NCBI GenBank assembly: GCA_964057225.1 | Contig: OZ059899.1 | Location: 10,850,001 to 10,914,000, forward strand | Length of the DNA stretch: 64,000 nucleotides | Direction of reading: 5' to 3' | Origin: Auanema rhodensis | Lineage: Eukaryota; Nematoda; Chromadorea; Rhabditida; Rhabditidae | Shown here: positions 10,701-21,976 of the stretch, piece by piece | Position numbering within the stretch: position 1 is the stretch's first letter | Layout of the letters: every line of letters begins with the position of its first letter | Program-made: the position numbers and the translations under genes | Notes under the pieces: model-generated | The model's database searches: none | Seen by the model: the letters and a program-made list of their open reading frames with translations, nothing else | What the model was told of the DNA's origin: nothing

Positions 10701-12234
10701 TTGATACTACCATAGTAATAGGAAAAGGTCCTATGGCGGCATCTGGAATTGATATAGGACCTGTGCTAGATTTTAAAAGAGCATATTGATCAAAATCTAA
10801 TTCTGGTCCTGTTTGCAAAGATATGTGGGAGGTACTATGTGGTGGAACTGTTACTGTGGACAAACTTATGATATTTACTGTTTTAGTTGTGGTTTTATAT
10901 GCAAAACAACCAGGTTTTACTAAGGGTGTTTCCATATTACCAACAATCAACTTTCCTTTACATAGTTTTAATGTAGTAAATATCTCTCTTTCTTCCAACG
11001 TACGCATAAAATCAGTACCAAGTAACATTTGTCCTGGACAGTCATTGTCTTCAGATATTAAAAATTCGTGTTCCACTTGGTAACCTGCTATACCCACATC
11101 TAACTTGCATTTTCCCACAAAGCGAAACTCTGATCCATTTGCAGTGGATGCAGATTTAGAATATTTTGTAAAATATTGTCTTCCAATATATGCCAATGTG
11201 GAGAACGGAATATATGAGACCGTAGCTCCAGAATCCCATAATGCTAACAGTCCTCTACCTTCAATGTCAATATGAACAAACGGTAACATGTGTCCATTTT
11301 TCTTTGTTGTTGTGTGACATACAAAAGGTATGGCTAAAGGAATGTAAGTTATGATGGTGGGAAAATAGCTCCGCATCAATTCATCACTAACTGTTTCATG
11401 AATCTCATCTCCCTCAAGTGGTGGAGCTGTTGGGCTCAACATGATATGGTTTATTTTTAACATAGAAGTAGGGGAGAGATAACATTTTATAGTGAAATAT
11501 AATGCTATCATTAGACATAATATCAGAGTTATACAACCGATGGTAATGAGTGTTCGTTCAATTGAACCTATACAAAAGTCAATGAACAGATCCCAATTGG
11601 AGAAAACAATTTTCCTGGCATCTCTTATAAGTTTACTTCCTTTGAAGATGAAAGAGGAAATTTGAGGCCAATCACGTGAACGAGAAATTACGCGGAGAAG
11701 ATCATGGTGAGGTGAAGTAGATAAACTATAACCATAAGTTAATCCAATAGATAGGGCTAAGGATTTTTCAGTCGAATTTTCAAACAAATTCCGCCCTGTG
11801 AATCGAAGTTTACTCAATTCAGCATAATGATCATGTTTTTCTGAATGAATACTATCTACTTTATGTGTGTCACCTTTATAATCTCTCCATGTTCCATTTT
11901 CATACCAAATTTCTGTCTCTTTGTGTTCACAATTGATCTCATGTCCTTCAGTGCTCAAATCGTAGCTATCGATAGGAGCAAAGAATAATTGTTTATCGTG
12001 TGTTAAAACAGGGGTCTCTGCATAACATTTATCATTGTAAGAATGATTACGATAAATGAAATGTGGTACTATTTCCTGACAAGTTGTTATTTTTAAAACA
12101 TTTCTTCCAACAAATCGGGCAACGATATCATCCCGCTGAAGCATAGCTCGTACTCCTATTGTAGGATGTATACGTAATATAGCTTGCCAGCTTTTTACAG
12201 TTTCCATTTGAGATTTACAGATGGTATGAAACTG
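7756..12234 (-). pseudogene. Element A glycoprotein C-terminal part, protease, RT, RNase H, integrase
   Basis: This is the part of the polyprotein after the in-frame stop at 12235-12237. Order on the minus strand: end of the ectodomain, transmembrane helix near 11490-11560, retropepsin (LWDSGATVSYIP), RT (FVTDFRALN, GLCGAPHTFQ, YLDD), RNase H (ESDGS, TDHRPL), integrase (HHCC with CTKC, then D, D, E in HVDILGPL, MITDNGSS, GQVERLHRTLEEAL) and a GPY/F module (FEGPYLVTAV). It has no CCHC box. Apart from the one stop it matches F over its whole length. The retained domains look intact, but they would need readthrough or complementation to be made. Confidence 0.93.
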
Positions 12235-15200
12235 TTAATGAAATTCGTCAATTATGGAGAGACGCGCTTTCTCAAACCCATAATTCAACTTATTATCTAT
12301 TATCGTTTTAGTTTTATGCTCTGATTTGTGGAGAACATTGTCATATACTTCTGCTACATACAACTCTCGACCTCTCTCGTACGCATTAGGGGTAGGAGTT
12401 GTTAAACTACGAATTGTAGTTTTGGTGGAAGTTATTGGGGTTACAGTAGTATGCTGTACCATATTTTTATCAGTTGTGATTTGAGTTTTAACCCAACTTA
12501 TGAATTCTAAAACTTCTGTTTTATTGAATTTAGGATTTTCCTGTGGGTATTCGATGGACTGTGGAGGAAATCCATAATATGCTGTACTATTCTTTGTATA
12601 AAGGTTGTGATAGTCAGGCAGCTTGGATATAATTGCTAAATCTTGCTCTTGGTTATTTCTAACAGTAGCATCAGCTTTTTGTTGTCGACTGACTTGCATG
12701 TCACGAGATATTTGTTCTTTTCCCGATTGTTGTTGGATCATGAATAACATGCCTTGAGCAGTTGCAATAATTTCAGATTGATTCATATTTCCACTGCGTG
12801 GTAATATAGATGGATATAAGGCTCTTGCCAACTGTTCGATTGATGGAACTGTTTGTGTACCATCAAGAATTGTGGCTTGATATACTACTGCGTGAGCCAT
12901 TCCTCGAAAGAAATCTTCTATGGATGTTGTAGATTTCATCAAAGATCTTTTTAACCGAGGAACTTCTATACGACGAGCTACTTGAGTGATAAGATCATCC
13001 AATTTCATGCTATTAATCACCTGTCTAGTAGCCAGTTTAATTTCCTCTATACCCATACATTGTAAAATCAAAAGATTGGGATCTTTGAAATTATTAGACT
13101 TTGCCCAGTTAGTTATGTGATCTTTTGTCAATCCTAAACTAACAATTGTGTCAATGAACAGTGGATTATCTATCGCGAATTGGAGCAAACTTTCATAAGA
13201 TGATGTAGCTGCATATCTCATATATTTTGCGTAAAACTTAGTGATAGATGCAGATCCAAAAATGAAAGTAGGTCTTAGAAATGGAAACGCATATGGTTGG
13301 GATTTCGCATTAACAAAAAGATAATCATCACTGAAAGAGCGATGTTTTTGAGGTAATGCATTACGTTTATTTCTGCGTCTATCAGCATTAAGCAAAGTAT
13401 TGGAAAGATCAAGCAAATTATAAACACGGGGATATGCTGTGAATCGGATAATTGCCTCAGAGGATGATTCAAAAACAGCGAATTCGAAACAAGATTGAAC
13501 GTGAGCGGATGTGGAATGATTTTGGAGAACAAAAGCGCTTTCAATAGAGTGAACTAGAAGAATATGATCACCCAACATGGCGGAGAAGGGGCCAAGTTTT
13601 TGATAGTGACAGACAACTGATGGGATAGGTGGTTGCCAGATAACTGCACCTTCACCAGTTGCACAAAACCCTTCATTTCCTTTACAATTATCAGTATTTA
13701 TAAATAAGTCTGATACAATGTGATCTTCTTTCAATCTAGTTATTATCCCTCGCTTCAATACAAATTGTTCAATTTCTACACATTCTTCAGTGGACCAAGA
13801 GCGAGTTGGATTATGCTCGTTTAATGGTGTTTCAAAAACTGAATGCTGTTGGGCATTCATGATTTTATCATTCCACATACGATTTCTATGTGCTCGAACA
13901 CAATCTTTCTTATCTACTGTTTCAATATGAGAGAATGTGGTGTTACGATCTCTCAAAAACATGAAATCTCTCACACAGCTTTTATACTTTTTCACATAGC
14001 ATTTCCATGCTTCCCATGACTCTATCTCAGCCTTTGGTAGATATATTTCTACCTCAACACTGTGAGCCTTTTCAATTTCTGCCTTATGGCAGCCTGTGAC
14101 CACAGGAGGTGTCACTAATATACCCCCTTCAGATTGAGCGCAAATCTGATATTTTGCCGACCCAAAGGGAAGGCATGAGAGTGCCAATAAAGTCAGGCAC
14201 AACGTGACCGGTGGCATGAATGGGGTCGCTACGCTGTATACCCTTGAGTTACCATTCCCATTGGCTGATGGTCTTTGTCTTCTTGGGGAACTAGGCCTAG
14301 GGTTCCAAGACGAGCTATTGGCATTTCTGCCATTCGCAAATGGGCGGTTTCCCGGGTTAGGACGCCTATTCATATTCCCGTTCTGCGAGTTATTATTATT
14401 ATAACGTACGGCAGAAGGTCGCTCTCTCTCTCGCTCATAATCATTAGAGCCATTATTGTGCTGAGTCCAGTTATTATTTTTTTTATTACTTTTATTATTT
14501 TTATATTTTTTATTATTATTATTATTCCTACTTCTTTCTCTTTCTTCACTAAAGCTTAATTTATGCTGTAAAGCATTTATGAGCTCCTTCAAGGTGCTGG
14601 TGTCTTCATTTCTTTTCATGAAGCTATTACGAACGCCTTCTTCAAACCTAGCTAATTTCTTAGCTTGTTCATAAGTGGCGGGGTTTTTAGTTAAAACCGC
14701 AATACCCAGTTCCTCTTTTAAACCATTTAAAAATGCCGTTTTCAACATTGGTTCCCGCTCGGGATCCATTGGTGACATTATGGTGCTTGCCATTCTCTCT
14801 AATTCCATACTAAAATCAAGAACAGATTTATCTCCTTGTTGTACTCGATGAATAAGCGCTATGGTGAAATTTTTATCTGTTTTAGGCGCTAAAAGCTCAG
14901 TGAGCTGATCCATCAAAACAATCCATGGGCCATTAGTTCTTATGCCACTAGGAATACTATTATACAAGGAGAGAGCTGTTTCATTTGATTCCAAAAGAAG
15001 AGGTAAAATTAATAGTCTCTCAGGTAAGCTTAGATTCATAACATTAAAAAATCTATTTAAAGATTCAACAAAAGAACGAAAGCTACGAGAGCCGTCATAC
15101 CTGGGACAGAGATGGCAATTTAAAATAGTTGCCATATTTCTAGAGGGTGGAGCAACATTAGAATTAGGAGATGGAGAGGTAGGAGTCATTTTTCTTTCAA

Positions 15201-15510
15201 AAGCTTTAGTTATAGCAGCGGCCCACCGACTTGGTGATCTATTTCGTACTGTAGTAGGTGCCCGAGGTGTTTCCTCAGTGATGGCCTTTCTGCTTTTACT
15301 TCTCGTTCTAATTGTTAGAGAAGAAGAGTGAGAAGAAGAAGAGGAATCACCTTCTTCTCTCAAAAATTCAAAAGGAGAGAGGTAGGTGGATGGAGTATTT
15401 AAGTTTTTAGAATTAAATTCAAAAACTTGGCGTACCTCTGGTGATCCTTGTTCCTGATCTTTGTTTTCCTCGCTGATGTCCGAGTCCGACAGGCTGGCTG
15501 GTGAATACAG
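12235..15510 (-). pseudogene. Element A Gag and glycoprotein N-terminal part, ended by a nonsense codon
   Basis: The frame is open from 15510 (stop at 15511-15513) with no ATG until about 15189. The N-terminal ~60 codons are Ser/Asp/Glu-rich. A Ty3-type Gag domain follows (SFVESLNRFF, LPERLLILPLLL, FLNGLKEELG). Next comes an Asn/Arg-rich basic tail in place of zinc knuckles, a 20-residue hydrophobic signal-like segment, then a Cys-rich ectodomain with RRRNKR (furin type). The frame stops at 12235-12237, where F, C and E have a Gln codon (CAA to TAA). The following frame is in phase, so this is a point nonsense mutation. Confidence 0.92.
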
Positions 15511-16503
15511 TTAGATGAATATAAGAGCGCGTACTGGAAGCAACTAGACTCCAGTAAAAACGTTTGTGACAATGGCGTCTGATGAAGGAGGATCGTTGAA
15601 GCTTCAAGCTCCGCCTTCAGCCATGTGTCACGACACCAGATGTTAGCGCTTATGGTAAACAACCATTGACCGTCTGTCGTGATATTTGAATATTATAATC
15701 ACTTATGTCAGCTTAGAGACAAATAAGGAATCACAGATGGTGCCTTAAGCCTGTTTGAAAACTTTTGAATTTTAACAGCTGTTATTGACTACACATGCCA
15801 AACAGCTGGTACGCGTGGGCCAACTATTTGAATGTGAGTAAGCTTAAAGTAAACAAAAATGTCTCATCTCGTATATTAAGTTCAATTTTATAAAGTTTAT
15901 TAAGATTTGTAGAGAGAATTTCAAAATAAATCTTAATTAAGATAAATTTTAATTTAATTTCAAAAGATTTAGAAGGTAATTTAAGATTGATATAGGAATT
16001 TAAATTCAGTAATCTGTCAATAATATAGGAAAAAGGAAACGTTGGCAGACGTAGAGTGGACTTGGGTGGGTAGGAATTTGAATATTCTTATTATCTCTGA
16101 ACTAATAAGAAAAGAGTTAACAGGAGTAGAACCCTGATGAACCCTTGGATGTGAATCAAAATCAAAAAATCGTAAATAAAATTATCCCAACAGCCTCCAG
16201 CTTCCAAACAACTCAGCTAAAAAGTGAGCTCTGTTGCCACACTGGACATTCACATCATAAAGTAATGAATCAAAATAGCACGCGCGTGCATAACAAAAAG
16301 GTAACGCTCGTCAAAACTATTGTCTGATAGTTTCCCCAAACGTCTCAGACACCTCCCAGTTTTCGTTGAGCGGAGGAGAAGTGGTAGCCAAAATAATTTT
16401 TGGGGAAATCATGGTGCACGGCTCGGTTACTCCTCACTGTTGGGTAATTAAGTCCAAAAGTCTCGTAAACTTGCTGTCAATAAATTAACAGTAAAGTAAG
16501 CAA
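15511..16503 (-). other. Element A leader between primer site and gag
   Basis: About 1 kb without a conserved coding frame. It holds a 12-bp perfect palindrome GCACGCGCGTGC, the inverted repeat AAACTAT/ATAGTTT, and a TGGTGTCGTGACAC motif shortly before gag. Nearly the same sequence occurs in C, E and F. Confidence 0.7.
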
Positions 16504-16516
16504 GGTGGAACCTCCA
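16504..16516 (-). promoter_or_regulatory. Element A primer binding site
   Basis: On the minus strand TGGAGGTTCCACC begins immediately after the LTR end. It is complementary to a tRNA ending GGTGGAACCT-CCA, which from memory fits metazoan tRNA-Gln (5' end GGTTCCA). Confidence 0.7.
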
Positions 16517-16897
16517 CGTTACATATTGTTTCTTCCCGTCTTTTCATGGTCGGAAGATATATGTACTTCTACCTTGTTCCTTAGGTAGGCAGACCCGAAC
16601 GCCCCGATTTCCTTATTAAGACAAATACTCAAAGCGAAAAGGATTCATTATCAGATAACAAGAAAATACAATATAAGAATTACATTAAGAAAGAATATAA
16701 AGAGATATAACAAAGTATTAAATAGAGTATATATATAGATGATATAGAGATGAGACTCACATGGCTATAAGACAACCTATCTGGGTTAGGCCAGAAGCAA
16801 GAGTGCCATGTGTGTCCCATGTTGTAGGCGGGGCTTGTTCAGGCTCCCGCTATTTGAATAGCGCGCACATGTTTACCATGTGCTTGCAGATGTGACA
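16517..16897 (-). repeat. Element A 5' LTR
   Basis: 381 bp, with no mismatch seen to 6762-7142, implying very recent insertion. Confidence 0.95.
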
Positions 16898-16901
16898 GAA
16901 G

Positions 16902-17986
16902 AAGCATTAACTTCCTACGTTAATGACGATCAAGACAATTGGGATATTATTCTACCAAAAATTGTTTTTACGATGAATCGACTACCAAACGCTACTACTC
17001 GCACACCACCCTACGACTGTCTGTTTGGACAAACAGCTCGGTTACCAATAGATAAGGACTTAGAAACTCCAGGAGCCACAATCAAGAACGCCCCGGACTT
17101 ACACGAGAAGATTCATGAAAGGATAGAGTTGAATAATGAAAGAATGAAGAAGAAATACGACGAAAATCACAGGACGCAGGAAAGAGAGATCTTCGTGGAA
17201 AATAGAGCACTCGTCAAGCGAGCAAAGCCAGCAAATAAATTACAAACAACAAGCGATGGACCATATATAATCAAGGAAATAAAAGGAAATAACGTAATAT
17301 TAGCAGATAGCGAAGGGAATACGATTATAGCTCACAAGAATAATATAAGATACTTTCCACCCGACGATAACAACGTCGAAGAAAGCGAGCACAACAGAAA
17401 CGACTCCGCACCCGCCATTTATAGCGACGGCTCACAGCAGGATACGGAAAATACGCGCGCTAAAAATAGCACGCCCACCGCAACATCAATCTCTGATTCA
17501 GAAAGCGACAACGAGGACGAATTCTACGAACAAAGCCGACCTTCAATAACACCACAAGAAACAATAGCACCACAGGAAATTACGCGGGAAACACAACAGG
17601 ACAATTATCAACCAGAAACCGGACCGAATACGGCAGACAAGTCAGCTACGGACAAGGACGAAAACAACTTATTTCAACAACTTGTCGATAAAATTGGAGA
17701 AGAAACAAGGCAAGAGCTCTATGAAGAAAGACGTAAAGAGATACCCACAACCAAAAGATGGAGCTCAGCCCTCAAGTTGGCACTTGGAATAGAAGACAAA
17801 AATCCTATAACCGCTCCAAAACCATTCCACGTACCAATAAGGTACAACAGCGTGATACCCACCTTAGAGTCTAAAAACAGGCTCACACGCTCTCAGATAC
17901 CGGATGCTCATTTCAATTCTCCAAAAACACCGGTTGTACGAAAGAAACGACCTTCAACAGTGATTGGAGCAACAACAACCATTTAA
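16902..17986 (+). pseudogene. Element B pol, part 2: integrase C-terminus and acidic tail
   Basis: This continues exactly in frame from 6761 once A and one GAAG are removed. It encodes the end of the integrase core (NRLPNATT, LFGQTARLPID) and a GPY/F-type module (SDGPYIIKEI). Beyond that is a roughly 200-residue tail, rich in Glu, Asp, Asn, Ser and Thr and then Lys/Pro, with no domain I recognise. Family 1 lacks the tail. It ends with TAA at 17984-17986. It is split from its start by element A, so it is not expressed as one product. Confidence 0.85.
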
Positions 17987-18159
17987 TCAAAAATAGAAAC
18001 TTTTCGGGAAAATAACTTTATTCATTAATTTTTTTTTTTTATTAATTTATAATAATTCATTCTATCTGCTACCCAAACAACAAAAACAATGTTTTCCCCA
18101 ATCATCAATCTTAATATCTATGTATCACAAAATATATACTTACCTATTTTTTTTCACCC

Positions 18160-18168
18160 TATATAAGC
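18160..18168 (+). promoter_or_regulatory. Internal TATA-like box ahead of the element B 3' ORF
   Basis: CTATATAAG sits 43 nt before the ATG at 18211, after a T-rich/TTTTCACC stretch. It is the same core as the LTR TATA box (CTATATAAA). If used, the start site would fall near 18190, giving a short leader for the accessory ORF. This is inferred from sequence alone. The T-rich tract could instead belong to a splice acceptor. Confidence 0.45.
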
Positions 18169-18210
18169 TCAAAATTCACCTCAAGCAGAAAAACTCCCAG
18201 CACCACAAGA

Positions 18211-18846
18211 ATGGCACTCGTCTTCCCTCCACCAGCCTGCGAGACACCTATCGCGATGATCAAGGAAAAGTGGATCAAGATTCATTCGCTCCAGATAAAA
18301 CTACAACAACTGGAGACAACAAACAACAGGACTAAAAAGATAAGAATTCTCCAATCATTTTCGGAGAATTTAGCCAGAGTTACTCTATTAATAGAGACTC
18401 TGGAAAGGTTACAATGTTCATGTAACAATGATGAAGAAGAGATGGCCAAAATGGCGCAAAACTGGTCCGAGGCCACTGCCCGCACCAAGGCCACCATCAA
18501 CAAACTACGCGAAGATCTAGGCTATCCAGCCTCCGAAAATGTAGCTAGCGCGGATCTCATCCCAAGATGGGCCGCGGAAGAGATCCACAAGAGCTGGACA
18601 GAAGAAAGTATGATGGAATCGACTAACCAGTCGATTAGGAAGGCGGGAGACCTGATCAGCCAGGCCTTAACGATACTAATGGCGACGCGCGCCACCACTC
18701 CGGACCAGAAAAGAAAGAAAATGATGATAGCAGGCCAGGCGACGGAACTGCTGACAGACGTCAGCCTGTTCCACATATGGACGGTCTCCGACCGGCAACC
18801 CGCGACCGACTTCCAGCTGGGACAAATCGAGGAGGAAGAAGGATAA
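18211..18846 (+). CDS. Element B 3' accessory ORF, unknown function
   Basis: 211 codons from ATG 18211 to TAA 18844-18846, lying between pol and the 3' LTR, where retroviruses and errantiviruses carry env or accessory genes. The product is soluble-looking: no signal peptide, no transmembrane helix, mostly predicted helix with Lys/Glu-Gln heptad-like stretches near residues 20-60, and an acidic C-terminus. One Cys pair (CSC) occurs near residue 70. The base composition is visibly more GC-rich than the flanks. I recognise no domain. It could be a regulatory factor or a displaced structural protein; nothing here decides. No counterpart is visible in family 1. Confidence 0.65.
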   Translation: MALVFPPPACETPIAMIKEKWIKIHSLQIKLQQLETTNNRTKKIRILQSFSENLARVTLLIETLERLQCSCNNDEEEMAKMAQNWSEATARTKATINKLREDLGYPASENVASADLIPRWAAEEIHKSWTEESMMESTNQSIRKAGDLISQALTILMATRATTPDQKRKKMMIAGQATELLTDVSLFHIWTVSDRQPATDFQLGQIEEEEG

Positions 18847-19076
18847 CAGCTGCACGAGGTGAATTCATAGTTTTTCTTTTCTTCTCTTTTCTTTTCTTTT
18901 CTTTTTCTTTTTATATTGTTTTCATTTTTTTTTAATATTATTCCTATTACACTATTATTCCTATTCTAGTATTCTAATTCTAATTCATTTATATATATAT
19001 TTTTCTCTTTTGTTTCTTTTCCTTAAAAGGTCTAATTTCTTATAGCTGAGGTCAGCTACTTTTTCAATATAAGGCA
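18847..19076 (+). other. Element B 3' untranslated region, pyrimidine-rich
   Basis: It holds a roughly 40-nt TTTTC-type pyrimidine tract near 18870-18912 and AT-rich sequence up to the 3' LTR. No clear polypurine tract is seen next to the LTR (AATATAAGGCA precedes it), unlike family 1. Confidence 0.6.
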
Positions 19077-19415
19077 TGTTCCATACGTGTCTTATAAAGA
19101 AGGCGGTTGACAACGTCAACCGACTTTTGGTTAATAGAACTCAATAAGAAACTAGACCTGAACTACTTTTTGTATAAATTCAATTATATTTGTAATTAAT
19201 ATTTTGCTATATAAACCCCTGAGAAAGCAACTAGGTTGGCTTTCTCATAACATGTAGTTTCATTTATTTGATTATTGTATTTTGCTTTTATAATTGTATT
19301 TCCATATTCTGAATAAACTTCTTTTTCTCTACTCATTGTTACTTTTACAATGGCATTCACACTATTAAAGTCCATATGGTTACCTAGCCGGAACCCTAGG
19401 AACCAATATGGAACG
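19077..19415 (+). repeat. Element B 3' LTR, complete
   Basis: 339 bp, beginning TGTTCCATA and ending TATGGAACG, so the ends are inverted repeats except for the last base pairs. It contains a TATA box (about 19206-19214) and AATAAA (about 19312) as a polyadenylation signal. The final G is assigned to the element by analogy with family 1; assigning it to the flank would give a 5-bp duplication. Confidence 0.9.
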
Positions 19416-19478
19416 TTATGACTGAGATCAAAATTTGAACTTACTTTTGAACAATTAAACAGAAATTTAAAAAATATT

Positions 19479-19552
19479 TGCCGCCAGCAGGGGTCGAACC
19501 TGCGACCTTGGGCTTATTAGACCCACGCTCTAACCGACTGAGCTATGGCGGC
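19479..19552 (-). tRNA. tRNA-Ile (AAT), copy 2
   Basis: Array consensus sequence, with A37. It lies 64 bp from the end of element B's 3' LTR. Confidence 0.95.
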
Positions 19553-20145
19553 TACGAAAGTACGAAATAACAAAGCGCTGATTATAGGAAACGTGAATGA
19601 ATGCAGATATTCTCAATTCCGATTCATTAACTAGATCGTGGTCAGCATTTTACAACATTGATAAAATAGAAACTGAGAAAAAAACATCAACAAATGACAC
19701 TATTAACTTGGTTTTTTGAACAGCTTTTTTATATTTCTTCTTTCACTATGAGAGAACTTATATTTATTGCTTTTTCAAAATTTTCCATTTTTAACATTAT
19801 ACATCTTGACTATCACACATTGAGAACAACAGTTGGCAATGTTGGTTGTCACGTCATATTTCATGCAGTTAGAATTTCAGACACATTAATACCTTTGACC
19901 ATTCTTCTTATGAGTTTTGTAACGATAGATCGTAATAGGAAATGAATTGCTATAATATGAAAAAATACAAGACATAGTCAACAATGATTTCTCCAAATAG
20001 TATCATGTTTGCTTGTTATTCAACTAGAACACTTATTTTTTGATTGTTTTCTTAAAATATTCTTTTTTTTTCTTTAACAAAGTTATGACTGAGATCAAAA
20101 TTTGAACTTACTTTTGAACAATTAAACAGAAATTTAAAAAAAATT

Positions 20146-20219
20146 TGCCGCCAGCAGGGGTCGAACCTGCGACCTTGGGCTTATTAGACCCACGCTCTAA
20201 CCGACTGAGCTATGGCGGC
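20146..20219 (-). tRNA. tRNA-Ile (AAT), copy 3
   Basis: Consensus tRNA. The terminator T run is longer than in neighbours (nine T on the minus strand). Confidence 0.95.
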
Positions 20220-20812
20220 TACGAAAGTACGAAATAACAAAGCGCTGATTATAGGAAACGTGAATGAATGCAGATATTCTCAATTCCGATTCATTAACTA
20301 GATCGTGGTCAGCATTTTACAACATTGATAAAATAGAAACTGAGAAAAAAACATCAACAAATGACACTATTAACTTGGTTTTTTGAACAGCTTTTTTATA
20401 TTTTTTTTTTCACTATGAGAGAACTTATATTTATTGCTTTTTCAAAATTTTCCATTTTTAACATTATACATCTTGACTATCACACATTGAGAACAACAGT
20501 TGGCAATGTTGGTTGTCACGTCATATTTCATGCAGTTAGATTTTCAGACACATTAATACCTTTGACCATTCTTCTTATGAGTTTTGTAACGATAGATCGT
20601 AATAGGAAATGAATTGCTATAATATGAAAAAATACAAGACATAGTCAACATTGATTTCCCCAAATAGTATCATGTTTGCTTGTTATTCAATTAGAACACT
20701 TATTTTTTGATTGTTTTCTTGAAATATTCTTTTTTTTTCTTTAACAAAGTTATGACTGAGATCAAAATTTGAACTTACTTTTGAACAATTAAACAGAAAT
20801 TTAAAAAATATT

Positions 20813-20886
20813 TGCCGCCAGCAGGGGTCGAACCTGCGACCTTGGGCTTATTAGACCCACGCTCTAACCGACTGAGCTATGGCGGC
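20813..20886 (-). tRNA. tRNA-Ile (AAT), copy 4
   Basis: Consensus sequence with no differences seen. Confidence 0.95.
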
Positions 20887-21479
20887 TACGAAAGTACGAA
20901 ATAAGAAAGCGCTGATTATAGGAAACGTGAATGAATGCAGATATTCTCAATTCCGATTCATTAACTAGATCGTGGTCAGCATTTTACAACATTGATAAAA
21001 TAGAAACTGAGAAAAAAACATCAACAAATGACACTATTAACTTGGTTTTTTTAACAGCTTTTTTATATTTCTTTTTTCACTATGAGAGAACTTATATTTA
21101 TTGCTTCTTCAAAATTTTCCATTTTTAACATTATACATCTTGACTATCACACATTGAGAACAACAGTTGGCAATGTTGGTTGTCACGTCATATTTCATGC
21201 AGTTAGATTTTCAGACACATTAATACCTTTGACCATTCTTCTTATGAGTTTTGTAACGATAGATCGTAATAGGAAATGAATTGCTATAATATGAAAAAAT
21301 ACAAGACATAGTCAACATTGATTTCCCCAAATAGTATCATGTTTGCTTGTTATTCAATTAGAACACTTATTTTTTGATTGTTTTCTTGAAATATTCTTTT
21401 TTTTTCTTTAACAAAGTTATGACTGAGATCAAAATTTGAACTTACTTTTGAACAATTAAACAGAAATTTAAAAAATATT

Positions 21480-21553
21480 TGCCGCCAGCAGGGGTCGAAC
21501 CTGCGACCTTGGGCTTATTAGACCCACGCTCTAACCGACTGAGCTATGGCGGC
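21480..21553 (-). tRNA. tRNA-Ile (AAT), copy 5
   Basis: Consensus sequence. Element C is inserted 423 bp upstream of its 5' end. Confidence 0.95.
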
Positions 21554-21976
21554 TACGAAAGTACGAAATAACAAAGCGCTGATTATAGGAAACGTGAATG
21601 AATGCAGATATTCTCAATTCCGATTCATTAACTAGATCGTGGTCAGCATTTTACAACATTGATAAAATAGAAACTGAGAAAAAAACATCAACAAATGACA
21701 CTATTAACTTGGTTTTTTTAACAGCTTTTTTATATTTCTTTTTTCACTATGAGAGAACTTATATTTATTGCTTTTTCAAAATTTTCCATTTTTAACATTA
21801 TACATCTTGACTATCACACATTGAGAACAACAGTTGGCAATGTTGGTTGTCACGTCATATTTCATGCAGTTAGATTTTCAAACACATTAATACCTTTAAC
21901 CATTCTTCTTATGAGTTTTGTAACGATAGATCGTAATAGGAAATGAATTGCTATAATATGAAAAAATACAAGACAT

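Larger units (their letters stand above)
6762..16897 (-). mobile_element. Element A: family-1 gypsy element, full length, minus strand
   Basis: 10,136 bp with 381-bp LTRs that look identical, flanked by GAAG (6758-6761 and 16898-16901). It is inserted in the integrase region of element B. It has a primer site, leader, one long gag-glycoprotein-pro-pol frame interrupted by a single stop codon, 3' UTR and a polypurine tract. With element F (10,126 bp) it defines the complete structure of the family. Confidence 0.96.
692..19415 (+). mobile_element. Element B: Ty3/gypsy-type LTR element, 5'-deleted, split by element A
   Basis: The element runs from a partial 5' LTR to a complete 3' LTR, flanked by TTAT (688-691 and 19416-19419). 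The array sequence is continuous when the element is removed. Order: LTR, glycoprotein-protease ORF, pol ORF, 3' accessory ORF, LTR. The end of the 5' LTR, the primer site, gag and the start of the glycoprotein are missing. Without A (6762-16897 plus one GAAG) it is about 8.6 kb. It is older than A, which lies inside its integrase. The two LTRs differ at two visible positions over 233 bp (AGCAGC/AGCAAC and AGTTGC/AGTTTC). Confidence 0.92.
19416..21976. repeat. tRNA-Ile tandem array, segment 2 (about 3.8 units)
   Basis: Four tRNA genes spaced exactly 667 bp apart (starts 19479, 20146, 20813, 21480). Spacers differ by occasional substitutions and by the length of T/A runs. Element C enters after 21976 (ACAT at 21973-21976 duplicated). 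Confidence 0.95.

Noticed and set aside
14275..14559. Ile/Phe-rich ORF antisense to the Gag Asn-rich tail
   Set aside because: It is the reverse reading of the AAT-type repeat coding for Asn; a shadow frame.
692..19415. Reading A and B as one composite element
   Set aside because: A has its own LTRs and a GAAG duplication, and B's integrase frame is restored exactly when A is removed.
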